Assembly: GCA_023014365.1 (NCBI GenBank) | Contig: JAEBUN010000008.1 | Location: 310,001-374,000, forward strand | From: Lepiota brunneoincarnata | Taxonomy: Eukaryota > Basidiomycota > Agaricomycetes > Agaricales > Agaricaceae | Length of the DNA stretch: 64,000 nucleotides | Direction of reading: 5' to 3' | In this document: piece after piece, positions 11,587-24,560 of the stretch | Layout: every line of letters begins with the position of its first letter | How positions within the stretch are numbered: the first letter of the stretch is position 1 | Translations under genes and position numbers: made by a program | Notes under the pieces: generated by a model | What the model was told of the DNA's origin: nothing | What the model saw: only the letters and a program-made list of their open reading frames with translations | Databases searched by the model: none

Positions 11587-12699
11587 TTAACCCCAAAATC
11601 CCCTGAGCCTGATCGGAGTCCATTTGAAGACTTCGTCGCCCAAGACAATAGTGTGATTCTGTGCGGATCGCGCCCACTGCTGATAGAGTTCCTTGTCGTT
11701 GCGGTCACGTGGTAACTCGACAAAGATGGTTTGGAGCGTGGAGTTGGAAGAAAAAAACTGGTCCACCACTGAGCTCCTAGATTCAAGCGCCAGAGGATGT
11801 GAAGGCGGCGGCTCGTATTTACTCAAGATGAGGCACCGTAATCTCGTCAGGGTCCCAATGCAACTTTTTTCGTTCGGCTGGGTGCTTTCAGTTTTCATGA
11901 CATAGACGTAGACCTGCGCACCTACCCAGATATAGGTTAGTTCCAGAACTTCCAGAGAACACAGGTGTTGTGCTATGGATCCCAGTCGAGGTCTCAGCCA
12001 TTTTCCACCAAGACATAGAACGCGCAAGTGACACAGTGAGTCGTGGAGGTCATATAGAGGTTCATGGGACTCGTCGAATTCTGGTGACCACGAGAGTGTT
12101 GTAATGCGATGATTGGGCAGGAATGCTTCAATCACTGTTCGACCGCCGTGCAACGTCATTAGGTGAGGGCACGTCGAGGCAGGCATGATGGAGGAGAGTA
12201 ATGTAGCTTGGTTGAATGCGAGATCTAATTCCACAAGATCGGTTTGTTGGGAGAGGACTCGCAGGACGTTTTCTTCGCTGCCTCCATAGGATATCCAGCA
12301 GAGGCGGCGTAGGCGGAAGGGGCAATCCACCATTAATAACGCGATATAGTCACTATGAGAGCTGTGTATTGTGAAAGTTTGTAATCGTTCCATCGCATGT
12401 AGTCCTGTACGAATAGAATCCCATTCTTCGGCTTCGAGAGACAGAGGTTGCAGGATTTCCATGTTATACTCCTTGACTAGTAGGGCGAGGTGGGTGTTCT
12501 GGCACATCGTACGAAAGAAAAGTTGTCGCTTTGTTTGTCTGCTGAGGCCTTCAACACAGCTATACAGCTTCAGGCTTGCTGTCGCATACCAGTCGCTTGA
12601 AACATGGCAGAGAGAGAGTAAGTCATTTTTATCTTGTATATGATCCAAGATGGGAAGATAGAGGTCGATAGGTAGGTTATGTGATCTTGGGTGTAGCAT
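11587..12699 (-). CDS. F-box-like protein, single exon
   Basis: Uninterrupted 370-codon frame beginning MLHPRSHNLPIDLYLPILDH. Residues about 8-45 (LPIDLYLPILDHI...DLLSLCHVSSDWYATASLKL) have the F-box pattern L-P-x-D-x(6)-I and C-x-V-S-x-x-W. The rest has leucine-rich spacing such as LVELDLAFNQATL and LEVLELTYIW, as in basidiomycete F-box/LRR-like proteins. It would act as a substrate adaptor of an SCF ubiquitin ligase through Skp1; substrates are unknown. It converges with the cupredoxin gene with about 120 bp between stops and is divergent from HID1. The function is assigned from the fold pattern only. Confidence 0.75.
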   Translation of the reverse strand: MLHPRSHNLPIDLYLPILDHIQDKNDLLSLCHVSSDWYATASLKLYSCVEGLSRQTKRQLFFRTMCQNTHLALLVKEYNMEILQPLSLEAEEWDSIRTGLHAMERLQTFTIHSSHSDYIALLMVDCPFRLRRLCWISYGGSEENVLRVLSQQTDLVELDLAFNQATLLSSIMPASTCPHLMTLHGGRTVIEAFLPNHRITTLSWSPEFDESHEPLYDLHDSLCHLRVLCLGGKWLRPRLGSIAQHLCSLEVLELTYIWVGAQVYVYVMKTESTQPNEKSCIGTLTRLRCLILSKYEPPPSHPLALESRSSVVDQFFSSNSTLQTIFVELPRDRNDKELYQQWARSAQNHTIVLGDEVFKWTPIRLRGFWG

Positions 12700-12895
12700 C
12701 CTGGGTGGTTGAATGACCTGCGAAGTATGGAGATGAGTGCAAGGCTTGTAGATTGGTGCCAGATGAATGGCGGTTTTATCGACATTGCTACCGCGGTGGT
12801 TGTGTTATATTGTTTTGTCAGCGGTGATTACTACAGTGAGCGGGCGGCTAAATTGATTACAGCACACCACCATCTCAATCTCCCCTCTTCACCCA

Positions 12896-15800
12896 ATGTT
12901 TTCAAGGATCCCGCAGAAGTTTAGCGCACCCTTTGGACTTCTCGGTGATGAAGCGAAGCTTGCTTTCCCCACTCAACCAACTGGTATCTTGAAGCTAGCC
13001 ACTGTCCGAGTACGCAACAACTTTTCAGGAACCCCCAATACGCTCTCATTTCTGTATTTGTGCAGAATATTCCGGCCTCAGATAGTTACTGGGAACAGGT
13101 ACACGCTCCTCTAGCTACTGTGAGATTAACACGAAGAGTTGACTTATCACAGTATTTTGTCCTCTTCGACTCGGCTTCGGACGTATTCTCTCTTATAACC
13201 CCACACCATAGTATGTTGTTCCATTGTGTGTGAAAATATTATTATGACAATCACCCTTAGTCAGGCGTGCGCTCTTAGATGCACCAGAAAATGTGGCTAC
13301 ACTTATACGAGTCGTGACGTCCCGTCTCTTTAACCTCATATCCGACCACACATTTCCTTCGACGTCAACTTCCTCGGTAACGGCATTAGCGTCATCCCTA
13401 ATCAAAGCCGGAACTGGATCTAGTGAACGCAATGCCACTAAGGAGGTGCTGAACTGTTTGCGAATCCTGCAACGTGTACTACCAGTGATCTTCGAGGTAG
13501 AAGGTGAATCGAACGCATTTGAACTAGAGCTGCTGTGGAAAAAAGAGGAGGTGGATGAAGAAGAAAGGGGACTTAATCCTGAGGTGCAAGAGTCAACACA
13601 GTTCGTGATTGAGGATGAAGACGACAGTGATCACTGAGCTCCCATCCCAGCCCTCGACGCCTGGACCGAAGCAGCATAGACAGAGGAAACAGCTGCCATC
13701 CTTGGGGGAGCGCTTATACAAATCCATCTTCGATTTGCTGTTTTGCTGCGGGTTCACCCTTCCTATCAAACTCCAGGTTGACCATCATAAAATCAATTAT
13801 GTTATTTGGTCAGTGCTGCGTCACCATTTTTCTGGACCACACTCAATGGGGCCTCTAGGGAAAAGGGAGTTGGTTCAACCGTGGACCCAGGGCCAAGTCA
13901 TGCATACGATAGCAACAGGATCGAAGTTCTTCGGTTGTTGCTCGTGATGCTCTCTCGTCAAATTTACGTCCCTCCCAGCTCGTTATTCTCACAGCCGTCG
14001 TTTTACTCGTTGCATCTGGTTCAAAAGGCTCCGAGACGAGATATCCTCACCCTCCTGTGCTCTCTTCTGAACATTGCCATGAATTCTGCCACAGCTCAAG
14101 AATCTAGGATTGGTAGCATGGCAGGCAAACTCCCTTATAACCACCTTGTCTTCAAGGGTGGGGACCCTAGAACCAATCTTGTTGGCATGTGCTTGCAACT
14201 ACTCTGCGTTTTACTTGACTTCCAGAGTGGATCGGCACGAGATGCGATCACTGGGTCAGGAGACACACAAACGAGTGTACCAACAGCACGAACCAATGCC
14301 TTCCGGTACTTCCTGATGAAATTGGTTTGTGGAATACCAGTATGAAATCTACACTATCGCTTAACATCTCAACAGCATAGAACGAAAGATTTCGACTTTA
14401 TTATTGATGGCATTATAGGCATTTTCGAACAGCAGATGGCTGCCATCAACAATGTTTTGCCGGGCGCACGAAAGGCTACCCCCTATATTAATGAGACGAG
14501 TGCGTACAAGTTGCTCTAACTGGAATGTGACTACATACCAATGCAACCCCAGTTATTTTCTGTTGGAAAGTGATCGAGTTAAACAAGGTAACTCGGACGG
14601 TTGTATATAAATAAAGTGTGCTTGCTGATGTTTCTTCCTTCAACCAGAAACTTAGGCTTCATCTACTAGATTCGGATAAATCAATGGTTTTGCTTGCCTA
14701 TCTTCTTTCTTATGCCCTGGAAATCAAGGATAAACCACGTAGGGGTATCACCTGACAAACTATTTGGTTGATCTCACATCGGTACTTAGAGCAACACGGC
14801 TTATGTCGGGCCCTGTCATATATTGTACAAATGATGTCAGCAGAGAAAGCTTTCGGAATGAAGTTATCAGGCCCAGTCAAGGGTCATGTTCCGGCGAAGT
14901 TCAATACCGGGGGAACGATGGCAGACTTCCTGGTACAGGTATGTCAAGTCTGACTTCTTTCTCTTACTCGGCTTAGTACCTTCAGACGGTCTACTCCATG
15001 GTCACTACAACAAACGGGAATCTCAGTTCATTGTATCCTGCCCTCGTTATCGCTCTCTCGAATGTGTCGCCTTATTTCAAAAACTTGAGCGCGACAGCAT
15101 CGACACGTCTCGTTCAACTGCTCGCATCATTTTCAAACCCTCTGTTCCTGTTATCCGATGAGGGCCACCCTCGCCTACTCTTCTTCATGTAAGCGCTCGT
15201 AGTTCTTGTAGCTGAGTGATTTTTATGATCGTCCGAACAGGTTGGAGGTATTTAATTCGGTTATCTCCCACAACCTTGCCGACAACCCCAACTTAATATA
15301 CGCAATCCTGTCTTCCCGCAAGACCTTCGAAGATCTTGGGACTTTCACACTCGCTCACGGACTCCGTGAGGTCAAGCGGATGCAAATGCTTAAAGAGGAG
15401 CAAGTTAGGAAGGCAGAGGGTAATTCCAAAACCCGAGGGTCTGGGGAGAGCGAAGGCTCGAGTAACCCGGGGGCGGAAAAGTCCCGTCTCCTCAATGAAG
15501 AGGGCGAACCGGCGTCTGAGGCTGGAGCTCTTGCAGATGGTGAATCCGCTGGCGCCCCAGATGAGGGTTCTGTTGCTGGTCCGCCCGATCAAGGGACGGA
15601 GAAGGCGAGGGGAAAGATGAGAGAACGGCGTTCCCTTTCCGTAGAGAGCACTGGAGTTTCCGCAGCTTCTGTCGGAAGAAACGGGTTTGTGCCTACTCAA
15701 GAATGGGTATGTTGATCCCATTCGCTCGTGACAAGGTTTGATATAAATCATGCCCCTCTTCCCCCTGGCAGGTAACCTCATGGCAACAAGGGTGAAATTC

Positions 15801-16289
15801 GCTTCCACTGAATCGTTGCGCTGGAAATTCTACTTATTCTGTCAACAGACTTCCCCTAGATTGTGTGTTGCTGATGATTTCGGAGCTATCCCCCAAGATA
15901 CAAGAGATACAGACATCCCAAAAAGCAGCGTCAACGACTGCAGCAATCGATTTCTTGTCTAATGTGACGTTGAAGCACATCCTCCCACCAACACCGCCGG
16001 TCGTCGCTCGACCATTTGCGGTGAGTCTTCCTTGCCATTACTACACGTATACAGCTTCTTAGTGGTACTACAGTGGTCTGATGCATCCATCGTGTGGCTA
16101 ACCTCGCTCATCTGGGGCGAGGTTTACGTTCGTGGGATGTCGCCGCTGGGCATATGGAATGCAACGAATGTGCGGTTGTTCTACGTCAGACATACCCAGG
16201 CCCAGCAGAGGCAGTTGACGGACACGGTCACGAATGTAGTCGGGGGGTTGCTCAGGAGGAACTCTGACAATCAAACACGACGATCATGA
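12896..16289 (+). CDS. HID1: HID1 family Golgi/trans-Golgi trafficking protein
   Basis: Conserved peripheral Golgi protein (HID1/ftp105 family). Blocks in order: GDEAKLAF and ILKLA near the N-terminus, YWEQ, FDSASDVFSLITPHH, ENVATLIRVVTSRLFNLISD, EVLNCLRILQRVLPVIFE, LPSLGERLYKSIFDLLFCCG, EVLRLLLVMLSRQIYVPPSS, TKDFDFIIDGIIGIFEQQMA, MSAEKAFGMKL, LYPALVIALSNVSPYFKNLS, NLIYAILSSRKTFEDLGTFT, then an acidic Ser/Glu/Pro linker and a final exon WLTSLIWGEVYVRG. About a dozen short introns. Around 13574-13640 the frame changes by +1: either at the TGA at 13635-13637 or through a 46-nt intron (13591-13636) that would remove FVIEDEDDSD. The exact start within the first exon is uncertain. Confidence 0.87.
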
Positions 16290-16625
16290 TTCTGGTATAG
16301 ATAGCATATCCTGTCTCATTTTCATTCTGGGCTCAAATAGTCATGTCTGTTATGGTCGCCAGCGGTACCTCTAGTCCTGTCTTGTACCTTTTAGATTTTT
16401 TTTATCTTTTGTATTTCCTGGGTATATCAAAGTTAGTGGTTTCGTTCGATGAGAATAAGGTCCAAAGGTTTAAATCTCAGACTTGAGGAATATGCCTCAG
16501 CGACAACCTGTGACAATGGGTGATGTAAGCCCCATCATATCCAATATCAGTTCCACGTTTCACTCCTCTGTTATAATGATGAAAGGATTGAACTGAGTGT
16601 AAGTGCCATTCCACACGCCCGGGAA
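16290..16625. promoter_or_regulatory. HID1 3' end and RAD57 upstream region
   Basis: About 335 bp between two genes in the same direction. T-rich around 16390-16425, likely the HID1 polyadenylation area. No specific element was recognised. Confidence 0.35.
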
Positions 16626-18163
16626 ATGGACATTGACATAGGGAATAGGAACTATGTAATGGATAAGATCTTGTTGTCCACTCTGTCTCAATTGACGGAT
16701 GAACAGAAATCCATCCTGCGAAAATGTAGAGTGTTGTGGATTCGTCCAGGGACCAAAGTTACTGAAAATTCGTATAGGCAACATCATTACATTGCGTGAC
16801 CTCATACTCACCCCTTTACAAGACCTCGCAAAGAGGGGCAGAGTATCCCTTTCTGAAATCACTCAGTTGGTTCGAGCTGCTTGTGATGACAAGGAAATTT
16901 TGCCAGCTTTGCGTCTTCAGAAATTAGAAGACGTAAAGATGGGCGGAGAACAGACATTTTCTGTTGGGGACAGCGTATTGGACGATGCTCTTGGAGGGGG
17001 ATTGAGACCCGGAATGGTTTGGGAGATTGTCGGCGAAAGGTATGATTTTGTTAAGTGTGTCAACGGTGAGTTCTGAAACATGAACCCGCAGCGCCGCAGG
17101 GAAAACCCAGTTTGCACTCCAATTGTCGTTGTATGTTCAACTCCCTCCAGCAGAACATGGCCTAGGAGGGTCCGCATGCTATCTCACTACATCGACGAGA
17201 CTCCAAACCTCTCGGTTGTTACAAATCCAGCAAGCACGCAAAATTGCTGCGTCACTGGGGGACGTGCACACGGTGTCCACCCCCACAGTACATATACTCT
17301 TAAACGTCCTCGAAAACCAACTCCCGGATTTTATCGAAACGACAGCCAAATCCCCTTCTCGTAAACAAGTCAAACTTCTTATCATCGATGCACTCGCGGA
17401 GCTTTTTCATTCGTTCGAGAAGGGCTCCACTAAGTGGGTGGAACGTTCTCAACAGTTAACCCAGATCTCGGCCCATTTACATCGCCTGGCTCATCAATAT
17501 AAAATTGCTGTGGTCGTTCTCAACGAAGTTGTGGATGCATTCGATAATTATACATTCGATTCGACACTCAGCGAGAGAGGGCTGCTTTTATATGCGGAAC
17601 AAGGGAGGTGGTTCAATAGGGCGCATAGTGTGTATGGAGAGGACAAGAAGGAGGCGAGTCTGGGACTAGTTTGGGCAAACCAGGTCAATGCCAGAATTAT
17701 GCTTACAAGAACTGGACGAAGGAGATATATTGAGGAGGAGGGGGAGGAGGGGGAAGGGGAAAAACGGCAGAAGATACAGGGAGGGGAGGAGAATTGGAGC
17801 TCTGGCGCTCCTGGCACGGACAAGGAAGCTACGCTGATCCGGAGGCTGACTGTCGTTTTCAATCCTTTTGGACCTCCGACCTCTTGCGACTATGTTGTGA
17901 CCTCAGCTGGGGTCAAAGGGCTTCCAAGCGAGGATAGGCCATTGCAGAGCAAACCAGAGTGGACACAGACTGAAGGGGCCAACCCATCGAGTGCCCACAT
18001 TAACATCCCTCTGGAGGGTGTTGGAATCGAGTCCGACCATCAGGCTTCAACAGCCAGGGATCACGATGAGGATGATGAGAGTCTTTGGATGGCTGATGAA
18101 TCTTATGAGAACATAGATTGGGACAGCTTGGAACAAACATTATCGCAATCGCAACCCAATTGA
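16626..18163 (+). CDS. RAD57: RAD57-type RAD51 paralog
   Basis: RecA/RAD51-fold ATPase that in fungi works with RAD55 to stabilise RAD51 filaments in recombinational repair. Exon 1 (ATG 16626, MDIDIGNRNYVMDKILLSTL) splices in phase 1 across 16732-16780 to CNIITLRDLILTPLQDLAKR. The next block is VGDSVLDDALGGGLRPGMVW. An intron interrupts Walker A: GE|SAAGKTQFALQLSLYVQ. Then GGSACYLTTSTRLQTSRLLQ, a Walker B-like VKLLIIDALAEL, KIAVVVLNEV and WANQVNARIMLTRTGRRRY. A long acidic C-terminal tail follows and ends DSLEQTLSQSQPN. XRCC3 is the nearest alternative; the LTTSTRL block and the tail favour RAD57. Confidence 0.85.
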
Positions 18164-18429
18164 TGTAAACGACAAAGGTGAGCGGACAATGACAGCAAGT
18201 GCAAGATGCAGCAGAGCAAAAAGGTCAATATTAATAATAACAGTATTTGTGTAGTTTCGGTCCCTGCCCTCACTATTAATCATAGCCTCGACCATTATTT
18301 CGGAATCTGTTGCTCGGAGACTGGCTCAAATGAATGTCGTTGGACCATTGTTCCTTTATATCGAGCCCAACACGAGGATATGTCGAGGATGTATCTATTG
18401 ACCAGGGGGACTGATTCTGCCTGTTTCTC

Positions 18430-19204
18430 AGCCGCGACCCATCGTAAAACACGCGAGTTCCTGCATACTGGGCGGCTCCGTTCCGCTTGTTGCGACATCC
18501 ATCCCATGTACGATAGCAACACACCCATAACAGCTGCACCGCCGTATAATCAGTACCAGGCTGAACAAAAGAAGATGAAACTCACAGAAAAAAGTGTTGA
18601 GCAGTGCCATTGCAATCACTGCCCTTGCTATTGTCACCGAATTGTCCAAAAGCGCAAAATCCTTGACGAGCGCAGTGCCCCCCTCCATATCATTGCGAAT
18701 GAGAAGGATTAAAATGGTTGCTGGACCAAGAAGAAAGAGGAGTTAGCAACGATACCATCTTGGGACTCCGAGCATACCGAAGCTGATTAGGGAGAGAATA
18801 CCAAAAGTGGCTAGGCTTCGAACAATGAGGTAGTCGTCCATGAAGACAATTTTATGGAGCAAGTATGCAGCAGGGAAGGAGGGATGCAGAACCGTTGAGA
18901 CCCATTAGAATGCCTTCGAAACCTGTGTTTGCAACAATAAGCGACGGTATCCTCAGTTGCCGGTAAAGACGCCTAGATGGATGGGAGTTCCAACAGGCAA
19001 ACTCACGCGTTCCGCTGCCCAAAGTTATCGCCATACACATTAAAGTAGTCGATGCTAGATTCATAATCGTGACTATAGCTTTGTGTTTGGATATTCCAGA
19101 TCAATGCCGTCAGTTCTGGCTTGGGAGTGATGAAATTCGTTGAACTTGGCACTCACTCAACAACACTGCACGAGCTATTTTGAGAAATGGATTGGCAAGT
19201 GCCA
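18430..19204 (-). CDS. Unidentified small multi-pass membrane protein
   Basis: Probable start at ATG 19204 (MALANPFLKIARAVLL, then a GTGAGT donor). Hydrophobic exons follow in order: AIVTIMNLASTTLMCMAITL, GFEGILMGLNG, FPAAYLLHKIVFMDDYLIVR running into LATFGILSLISFGMLG, ATILILLIRNDMEGGT, and VTIARAVIAMALLNTFF. About four membrane segments are expected. Exon edges are only approximate and the 3' end is not fixed. No family recognised; a MARVEL-like four-helix protein is one possibility. It converges with RAD57. Confidence 0.5.
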
Positions 19205-19808
19205 TCTTGCAGTGCAATCGTCGTAAGAACAAGAGGTATAGTACAAGAAATATGGGAACGGGGGATTTAGGAAGGGTAGAAGACAGAAGGCCGAGAGAGG
19301 AGAGGGCAAGGAGCGAAAGGCGCTTCTTAGGTTCGATTTGAGCCGCCGGGCGCTCAGTTCACATATTATACACGGAGGCCTAAGGTGTCCGATGGGTCAT
19401 CCATTCTGTTACGGGTGCGATTGGGCGACGGACGGCATTGTTACTTATTGAACAGTCCTACGATCCGAATGCACCTCGAACCCACTACTCCCTAGATCCG
19501 AAGAATGAACTTCCCAAAGTTCCAAACAATCGTTATTCTCGGAAACGGCGGAGTGTTATACAAATGTATAAAAGTCTGGAGAGAAGCGGAATATAAAATA
19601 CAAAACTAACAAGAAAAGCCATCGAGCTGGAAAAAGGGGGGATAAGACGCATGCGACAGAAGAGAGAAGAATTGAGGCAAGCTGCTGAGCTGCAAAGTCA
19701 TCAGAGAGCATGGACTGTGGATGACACCCAAATCTCGCACTCTATGTCTGTCGTTACCAACCAGCGAGGCCTATATTACTCCCGATGTTCGCCTAGCAGT
19801 GTTGGGAT
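19205..19808. other. Intergenic region upstream of the membrane-protein gene, 3' of ATG8
   Basis: About 600 bp. It presumably contains the promoter of the leftward membrane-protein gene and the ATG8 3' UTR. No open frame of note and no recognised motif. Confidence 0.4.
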
Positions 19809-20422
<614 letters not shown>

Positions 20423-21020
20423 GATGTATGCAATGCAGCAAAGATATGAAAAACGATAGGCGGTGTGCGGGGTGGGTAAAGGGAAGTAGGTAGCGTGGTT
20501 GGTAGTTGGTGAACAAGGTTGGCGGCTCCAGACACGCGCAGTCCCCGTGAAGGTGTGACTCAAACAACAGACGTCAACAAACACTCAGCAGTAATCACGA
20601 CATGTCCTTTTATAGAGTTCTGCACCCCCTTTCCTTCCAATTCCCGAACACCCTCCTGCTTGCTGCACCGGGTGATCTTCCAACCACCACGAAAACGGTA
20701 TCTGAGTCGTTTCTGCGTCTATCTGAGCCTTTTTGAGTGTTATCTCCACGAGTTCCCGATAAGGCAGTTCTCCGGGGGTCTCTTTATCTGGGCTCGTGTC
20801 TTGTAACAGCCCAGATGCCTTAGCAGTTGAGTTCAAACGGCTTATACGGCCATAACAGATTCAATTAGTACGCAATTACTCGCTTGACCTGAACGCGTCT
20901 GGTGGATGATCCGTTCCTCCGAAGGGGCATGCGCACGTGACTCGTATTTCCGCCACGTCCGATCGCATGCACAGGCGTCAAGCCAACCTCTCATAGTCCC
21001 TCTCCAGCTCTGCACACGCC
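20423..21020. promoter_or_regulatory. Bidirectional promoter region of ATG8 and glucosidase I
   Basis: About 600 bp between two divergent starts. It contains ACGCGT at about 20893-20898, CACGTGACT at about 20935-20943, and a pyrimidine-rich segment just before the glucosidase start. No direct evidence shows that any of these is used. Confidence 0.45.
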
Positions 21021-24000
21021 ATGCATCTGGCCTTGCTGTTGCTGCTTTTACCAGCAGCTTCTGCCTCGAGCGTCAATGATACGCTCTTATGGGGTGCCTA
21101 TCGACCCAACCTCTACTTTGGGCTGCGCCCACGCCTGCCACAGTCGCTCATGACTGGGTTAATGTGGTTTGGAACTCATGACTACAACTCTGTTACACGT
21201 CAGTTTGCAATACCTGAAATTCACTTTAATATACTCATTATAAACGACCTATCAGGCGCACGTCATGCTTGTGACCAGGCCGATAAATTAGACAGTTACA
21301 CTTGGACGGAATACGACACACGGCAAGGGGGTGTCCAAGTGATCAAGGATAGTTTCAATAATGTAAAACTCACGACAGAGTTCTTGAAAGTTGCTGGCGG
21401 AGACCACGGCGGAAGCTGGGCCGCACGAATCAAGGGAGAGCCCATTGACCCAGGTATGTACCGACTGCGTCCGTCAACAAAGTGTGCCCATTGTCTTTGG
21501 TAGATAAAGCCATCTCACATCTCCACTATCTTTTATTTCGGTTTGGAGGGTGTGGGAGGTATAGAATTGGAGAGCGAAGAGGACGAGAATGTGTGTCGTC
21601 TGAGCAGTTTTGACAGTCTGTCACTAATGTATTGTTTGTTATAGGGAATCGATGGACCCGTGAAGCTCAGTGGCAATACTCCCGACCTTGGACGACTTTG
21701 TGATTAGGATTGTTGATGGTACGAGTTTGTGCGCTTGGGCCACACAGAAGTTGACCATCCCCACAGGTCCAGATAACCAGGTTGTGACTTCAGGTCGACA
21801 CGTGGATACATTCCGTGATAGGATTGATAAGACCCATTACTTTGGACGACGAACTCTTGCCGGAGATGTTTGGCAAGCTAGAGGTCTGTAGTGTCAGTCC
21901 TATGTTTTTTTTCCCCAAATATTTACCAGTCCTTCAAGATCATATACTCCGAGAGTTGGTCGACCGCGCTAAAGGTGTCGTAGAACCTTATAGGGATCCG
22001 CAAATTGGCCTCCCACATCCATCCTTTGTTCTCCAACTCCCGGATGATGTTTATACGGGTAGCAACCTCTACGCATTCCAAAAATCTTTCGATGGTCCCT
22101 TCCAATACGACGTTTATTATGAGAGCTTGAGTGCGAAGCAGAAGTTGAGTTGTGCGTAGTTTACAAGCCATTGGTTAGGAATGTGCTGAAGAAGACCATT
22201 TATAGCCGCTACTCTTGACCAAGGCATCGCCGCCCTCGTTCAAGCCTACGGTAAACGCTTCAAGGAGGTTCTTCCGTACCCAGCAGACTATCCGGCCAAG
22301 GACCAAGAACGGTTGGAGGCTTTCTCGAGGTCCGTGACCGCCAATCTGGTTGGTGGTGTCGGATATTTCTATGGAAATTCCATTGTCAACAAGAAATTCT
22401 CATATGAGTGGGACGAAGAGGAAGATAGTACAGCAGATGATGATGACGAGAAGGGTGCACGGTTGACGGAGCCCAAGGCACTGCTGACTGCCACACCAAG
22501 CAGGAGCTTCTTCCCAAGAGGTTTTTATTGGTGCGTTATTTCCAAGGCCATAAGAGAACAATCGATCGACTTTTGGTACAGGGACGAGGGTTTCCACTTA
22601 CTTCACATTGGGCACTGGGACAATGACTTCAGGTGTGTTCAAGGACCCGTGGTATGACTTAGATCTAATGGTCTAAGTAGCCTTGAGATATTGAAATCAG
22701 TGGATCGATCTCATTGACGACGACGGCTGGGTAGCCCGCGAACAGATTCTAGGCGAAGAAGCACGGAGCAAAGTACCCCAGGAGTTCCAAACACAAGTGC
22801 CCAACTACGCCAACCCGCCCACGCTAACCATGGCTGTCACCGCTTTCATTCAACGACTCAAAGGGGCTTCAGCGAAACGCGGGCTTTCTGACCAGGACCT
22901 TGGAATGGATTTCGGTATTGGTTCGGGACAGACTGCTTTCTCCGTAGATGCCCCTCGTGGTGGCGTTGAGAGCCAGTACCTCAGCGACCCAGAACTTGCC
23001 TTGTCCTTCCTGAAATCCATTTACAGCCCCCTTAAAAGGCACTATGATTGGTTCAGACGCACGCAACGTGGGCAGATAAAGCAGTATGCTCGAAAAGCGC
23101 GGTCCCGCACAGAGGGGTATAGGTGGCGCGGAAGGTCAGAATCGCATGTGTTGACAAGCGGGATGGACGATTATCCAAGGGGACCCCCTCACGCAGGAGA
23201 GTTGCATTTGGATTTGATTTCGTGGATGGGGTTCTTCACGAGGACTATGAGGGAAATAGCAGAATTTGTTGGGGAACAGGATGATGCGATCACGTTCAGG
23301 GAGATCGAAAAGGCCATTTTGGACAATATTGAAGGTGAGTTTCGTGAGCCCCTGGCGTCTTTTACTCGGATCTCATTTCCCATAATCGTCATCAGATCTA
23401 CATTGGAATGAAGAACAGCAGATGTACTGCTGATGCCAATATAGATGAAGATGGTAAGAGGTCGAGTAATCCCTCCTCAGCCTATGCTCATTGCTGTTCA
23501 GAGGAATCGTACCACGTATGCCACAAGGGCTATCTTTCCCTTTTCCCTTTCTTCCTGGAGTTGCTTCCCCCTGACTCACCTCATCTGGACACCATTCTCG
23601 ATGCTATGAGCGACCCGGAACACCTGTGGTCCCCTTACGGTCTGCGCAGTCTATCCAAGTCGCATGCCCTGTTCGGCCAAGATGAGAATTACTGGAGGGG
23701 GCCTATCTGGGTTCAGATGAACTATCTAGCCCTGCGAGCCTTGCACAATGTAAGCCGGCATTACTTGAAATCATTCAGGAGCTGACAGCTGAAACCTCCC
23801 ACTTGTAGACCTACACGGCACAAAAAGGTCCCTACCAGGAGAAAGCGAAAAAGATTTATGACGAGTTACGCAAGAATGTCGTCGACAATGTCGTCAAGGT
23901 TGATTTGTTTCGCGGACCTGTAAACCTGAGTGATAATAGTGAAAAATTCCCACAGGAATACGAACGGACAGGCTACGTCTGGGAACAATATGACGCAGTT

Positions 24001-24206
24001 ACCGGGGAAGGGAAACGAAGGTCTGTTTTTCGGCTATTATGAAATGATCCAACTAACACGCATGGACGTCCCTTGGGGTTGCAGCCATCCATTTACGGGT
24101 TGGACGTCTTTGACCGCTCTCAGTGAGTACCCACGTTATTTTTGTGTTTTTGATGGGAATTGACTATGACGCTGCTTGGCCCCCAGTTCTGACGGAGAAA
24201 TACTAG
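21021..24206 (+). CDS. CWH41: Mannosyl-oligosaccharide glucosidase (glucosidase I, GH63), with two apparent +1 frame breaks
   Basis: Removes the terminal alpha-1,2-glucose from Glc3Man9GlcNAc2 in the ER lumen. Signal or anchor peptide MHLALLLLLLPAASAS, then LLWGAYRPNLYFGLRPRLPQ, GLMWFGTHDY, YTWTEYDTRQGGVQVI, DGPVKLSGNTPD, DFVIRIVDG, THYFGRRTLAGDVWQA, GFYWCV, WIDLIDDDGWVAREQILGEE, NPPTLTMAVTAFI, HLDLISWMGFF, WRGPIWVQMNYLALRAL, TGYVWEQYDAVTGEGK and HPFTGWTSL. The last exon LTEKY ends at 24206. Introns number about a dozen. Two frame problems: near 21686, where PD and LDDF lie in different frames, and at TGA 23431-23433 right after QMYC, where +1 reading gives DANIDED and then the splice to ESYHVCHKGYLSLFPF. 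Both flanks of each are conserved. Confidence 0.93.
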
Positions 24207-24560
24207 AAGTATGTCATGTAGCGTAATGACTACTCGTGCAATAGACAGACGCGACCAAGAAGCCGCAGTCAAATTCTCTCCTTCAGGGCGCATCGTCCTC
24301 GAGAACTAGTCGTGCTGTATACCAGTATGGTCTGTTCTGGGATGACCGGTCACGGAGAGAGTTCACCGTTAAAGACAGTCCTCCGGCGGCCGGGTGAGCA
24401 GGACAAGTGAGGCGCCATGTTGACGTCACCCTCGTAATCTAAAATTAGGCGTCTCCAATATCCAAGGTACAAAGCCCTCGCGTAGGAGTGAATATCGTCC
24501 TTCAGGCATCTTTTGCCATTGTCTTGTCCTTCCAACCAACGAACACCAAACAGCGTCTTC
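24207..24560. promoter_or_regulatory. Intergenic region upstream of the lipid phosphatase
   Basis: About 350 bp between glucosidase I and the phosphatase, same direction. Nothing specific recognised. Confidence 0.35.
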
